From contig NZ_JAIWOY010000006.1 of the NCBI RefSeq assembly GCF_020216525.1, positions 124,001 to 188,000 of the forward strand: a stretch of 64,000 nt of DNA, in the 5' to 3' direction. Under the pieces are notes generated by a model that was not told the origin of the DNA, ran no database searches, and saw only the letters and a list, made by a program, of their open reading frames with translations. Source of the DNA: Nocardioides nematodiphilus. Lineage in GTDB: Bacteria; Actinomycetota; Actinomycetes; Propionibacteriales; Nocardioidaceae. Within the stretch, counting starts at the first letter, position 1. Every line of letters starts with the position of its first letter. Both the position numbers and the translations under genes were made by a program. Of the stretch, positions 62,675-64,000 are shown in pieces.

Positions 62675-63973
62675 CTAGCCGCAGGTCGACGTCGCCGGTC
62701 GGCCCGCCAGGCGCGCCGTCGTCCAGCGCTCGAGGTCGGCCGACAGCTGGGCGCCGGCGTCGAGCACGCTCATATGGGTGCCGCCGGTGTAGGTGTGCTG
62801 TTCGACGCTCGCACCCGCGGCGCAGACGCGCTCGACGTACCCGTCGGTGATGCGCAGCGGCACCACCTCGTCGGCACTGCCCTGCCCGACGAACAGCGGT
62901 GACGGCCACGGTCCGGTCGCGACGTTCTCCTCCAGCCTGCGAGCCAGGACGCCACTGCTCGGCGACTCGCGCAGGATCGGCTGATCGCGAGCGATCGCCA
63001 GACCGGAGAGGATCGTCGCCAGCGTGCCGGTCCCTCCTGTGCAGCGGGAGGCGGCCTCCCGGACCAGCACCCGTGCCGAGGGCGTCACGATGCGATCCAG
63101 GTCGACGTCGGGATAGGTCCGGGCGTAGGACGCCGCGACGAACGAGATGGCCAGGCTGGCACCGAGCCGGTCAGGGTGCGCGACCACCGCCTCGGCCATC
63201 GACCGCGGATCGGCCGCCGGCGACAACGCGGCGGTGCCGACGACATCGAGGTCCGGCGCGTAGGACGGCGCCAGCTGACCGGCCCACAGAGCAGCGTGAC
63301 CGCCCTGGGAGTGTCCCCAGATCACGGTCCGAGCGGCCAGGTGCACACCCGGTACCTGGTTCGCGGCGCGGACCGAGTCCAGCACCGAGTAGCCCTCGCC
63401 CTTGCCGACCAGGTAGGGGAAGGTGCCCGCGGCGCCCATCCCGGTGTAGTCGGTGGCGACCATCGCCCAGCCGTGGCGGGCGAGGGCGTCCATCGCGGGC
63501 ATGCCCTGGTACGTGATCGCGTAGTCGGTGTTGCTCGGCGCGCAGGAGCGGGCGATGCCGACGGTCCCGTGCGCCCAGGCGATCACCGGCGCCTCGGCGC
63601 TCACCGGATGATCCGGTACGGCCACCACGCCGCTGGCCAGCGCGGGCTGCCCGGTGGAGCCGGTGGTCGTGTAGAGGATCCGGTAGGCGTGCATGCCGGT
63701 CGGGAGGACGCCGTCGTACGGCTCGCTCCGCAGGAGTCGCCCGGGGGCGTGGGGCACGTGTGCGGGCGTGTCGTAGAAGTCGTCCAGCACCGGCACGCCG
63801 CGCCACATGAGCGTCCCGGCGTACAGCCCGGCGCAGGCGATGCTCACGACGAGCACAGCGCCGAGCCAGCGCAGGCCGAGCCACCATCGGCCGGCGCGAC
63901 CGGACCGGGCACGTGGCGGATGGGTGGTCACGCGGTCGGCGAGCCACCGGGTCGCCGGCACCCGGCTGATCAA
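62675..63973 (-). CDS. Secretory lipase-like alpha/beta hydrolase
   Basis: A 432-residue protein with an N-terminal signal anchor (about 29-55) and an extracytoplasmic alpha/beta hydrolase domain of the secretory lipase (LIP) family. Nucleophile Ser in VIWGHSQGGHAALW, oxyanion region AWAHGTVGIARSC, acid Asp probably in QGSADEVVPL and His in GGTHMSVL. Four Cys suggest disulfides. The frame stays open to the window edge, so the true start may lie outside; TTG 63973 is the first candidate inside, and GTG 63931 is the other. Confidence 0.85.
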   Translation of the reverse strand: MISRVPATRWLADRVTTHPPRARSGRAGRWWLGLRWLGAVLVVSIACAGLYAGTLMWRGVPVLDDFYDTPAHVPHAPGRLLRSEPYDGVLPTGMHAYRILYTTTGSTGQPALASGVVAVPDHPVSAEAPVIAWAHGTVGIARSCAPSNTDYAITYQGMPAMDALARHGWAMVATDYTGMGAAGTFPYLVGKGEGYSVLDSVRAANQVPGVHLAARTVIWGHSQGGHAALWAGQLAPSYAPDLDVVGTAALSPAADPRSMAEAVVAHPDRLGASLAISFVAASYARTYPDVDLDRIVTPSARVLVREAASRCTGGTGTLATILSGLAIARDQPILRESPSSGVLARRLEENVATGPWPSPLFVGQGSADEVVPLRITDGYVERVCAAGASVEQHTYTGGTHMSVLDAGAQLSADLERWTTARLAGRPATSTCG

Positions 63974-64000
63974 CGGGGTGATCAGCGGTCCCGCGGCACG

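Overview
The window is chromosomal DNA from a high-GC actinobacterium, most likely a member of the Nocardioidaceae (Nocardioides-like). This rests on the very high GC content, frequent GTG starts, mycothiol-linked protein families, actinobacterial-type pyruvate and acyl-CoA carboxylases, and a phospho-sugar mutase / purine nucleoside phosphorylase / LpdA-like flavoprotein / adenosine deaminase neighbourhood like that around Rv3303c-Rv3313c of Mycobacterium. The genus is inference. About 65 protein genes and five tRNA or tRNA-like genes are packed with almost no free space: no gap exceeds 300 bases. No insertion sequence, prophage, CRISPR array or rRNA was seen.

Layout. 1-12 kb: purine salvage and redox genes (partial phospho-sugar mutase, SRPBCC protein, lysoplasmalogenase-like protein, MerR/aldo-keto reductase pair, purine nucleoside phosphorylase, membrane protein, GH18 protein, two flavoprotein disulfide reductases flanking a lipoprotein, SpoIID-like protein). 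12-18 kb: two biotin-dependent carboxylases. 18-25 kb: GtrA; a collinear run peroxiredoxin - ABM protein - unusual tRNA - maf; a GroES-like protein; tRNA-Lys; a MarR-GNAT fusion; tRNA-His; oligoribonuclease; a VKOR/DsbA-like pair. 25-31 kb: adenosine deaminase; a ferric-reductase-like / FMN-binding / ApbE flavin electron-transfer operon; a CDP-glycerol-type transferase; tRNA-Arg; an EAL protein; a zinc-ribbon membrane protein. 31-45 kb: Xaa-Pro peptidase, PrsW protease with two dynamin-like GTPases, a cysteine dioxygenase-rhodanese fusion followed by an osmoprotectant ABC transporter, an SSB paralogue, and EttA. 45-64 kb: secreted beta-propeller-like protein, MarR, thiolase, thioesterase, APC permease, ECF sigma with an overlapping membrane protein, truncated haemoglobin, OsmC, MscS, PepN, CHAP hydrolase, an Rv2466c-like protein with a DinB partner, MetRS and a secreted lipase-like hydrolase.

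Regulation. At least 25 genes have a TANNNT -10 element only 6-8 nt before the start codon, the signature of leaderless transcripts; I used this to choose many starts. Other genes have purine-rich ribosome binding sites or ATGA/GTGA/TGATG overlaps that indicate operons. Palindromic operators lie over the promoters of both MarR-type genes, and the motif TGACCGNNCGGTCA occurs twice, at the two ends of the window.

The most unusual items are a 73-nt class-I-shaped tRNA with a leucine UAG anticodon, placed one base before the maf start codon; a dispersed ~90-bp promoter-bearing repeat; a cluster of TGTCACNGTGACA palindromes; the cysteine dioxygenase-rhodanese fusion; and an Rv2466c-type protein in which the CPWC motif has become CPFA. 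I did not find a clear multi-gene defence or mobile system.
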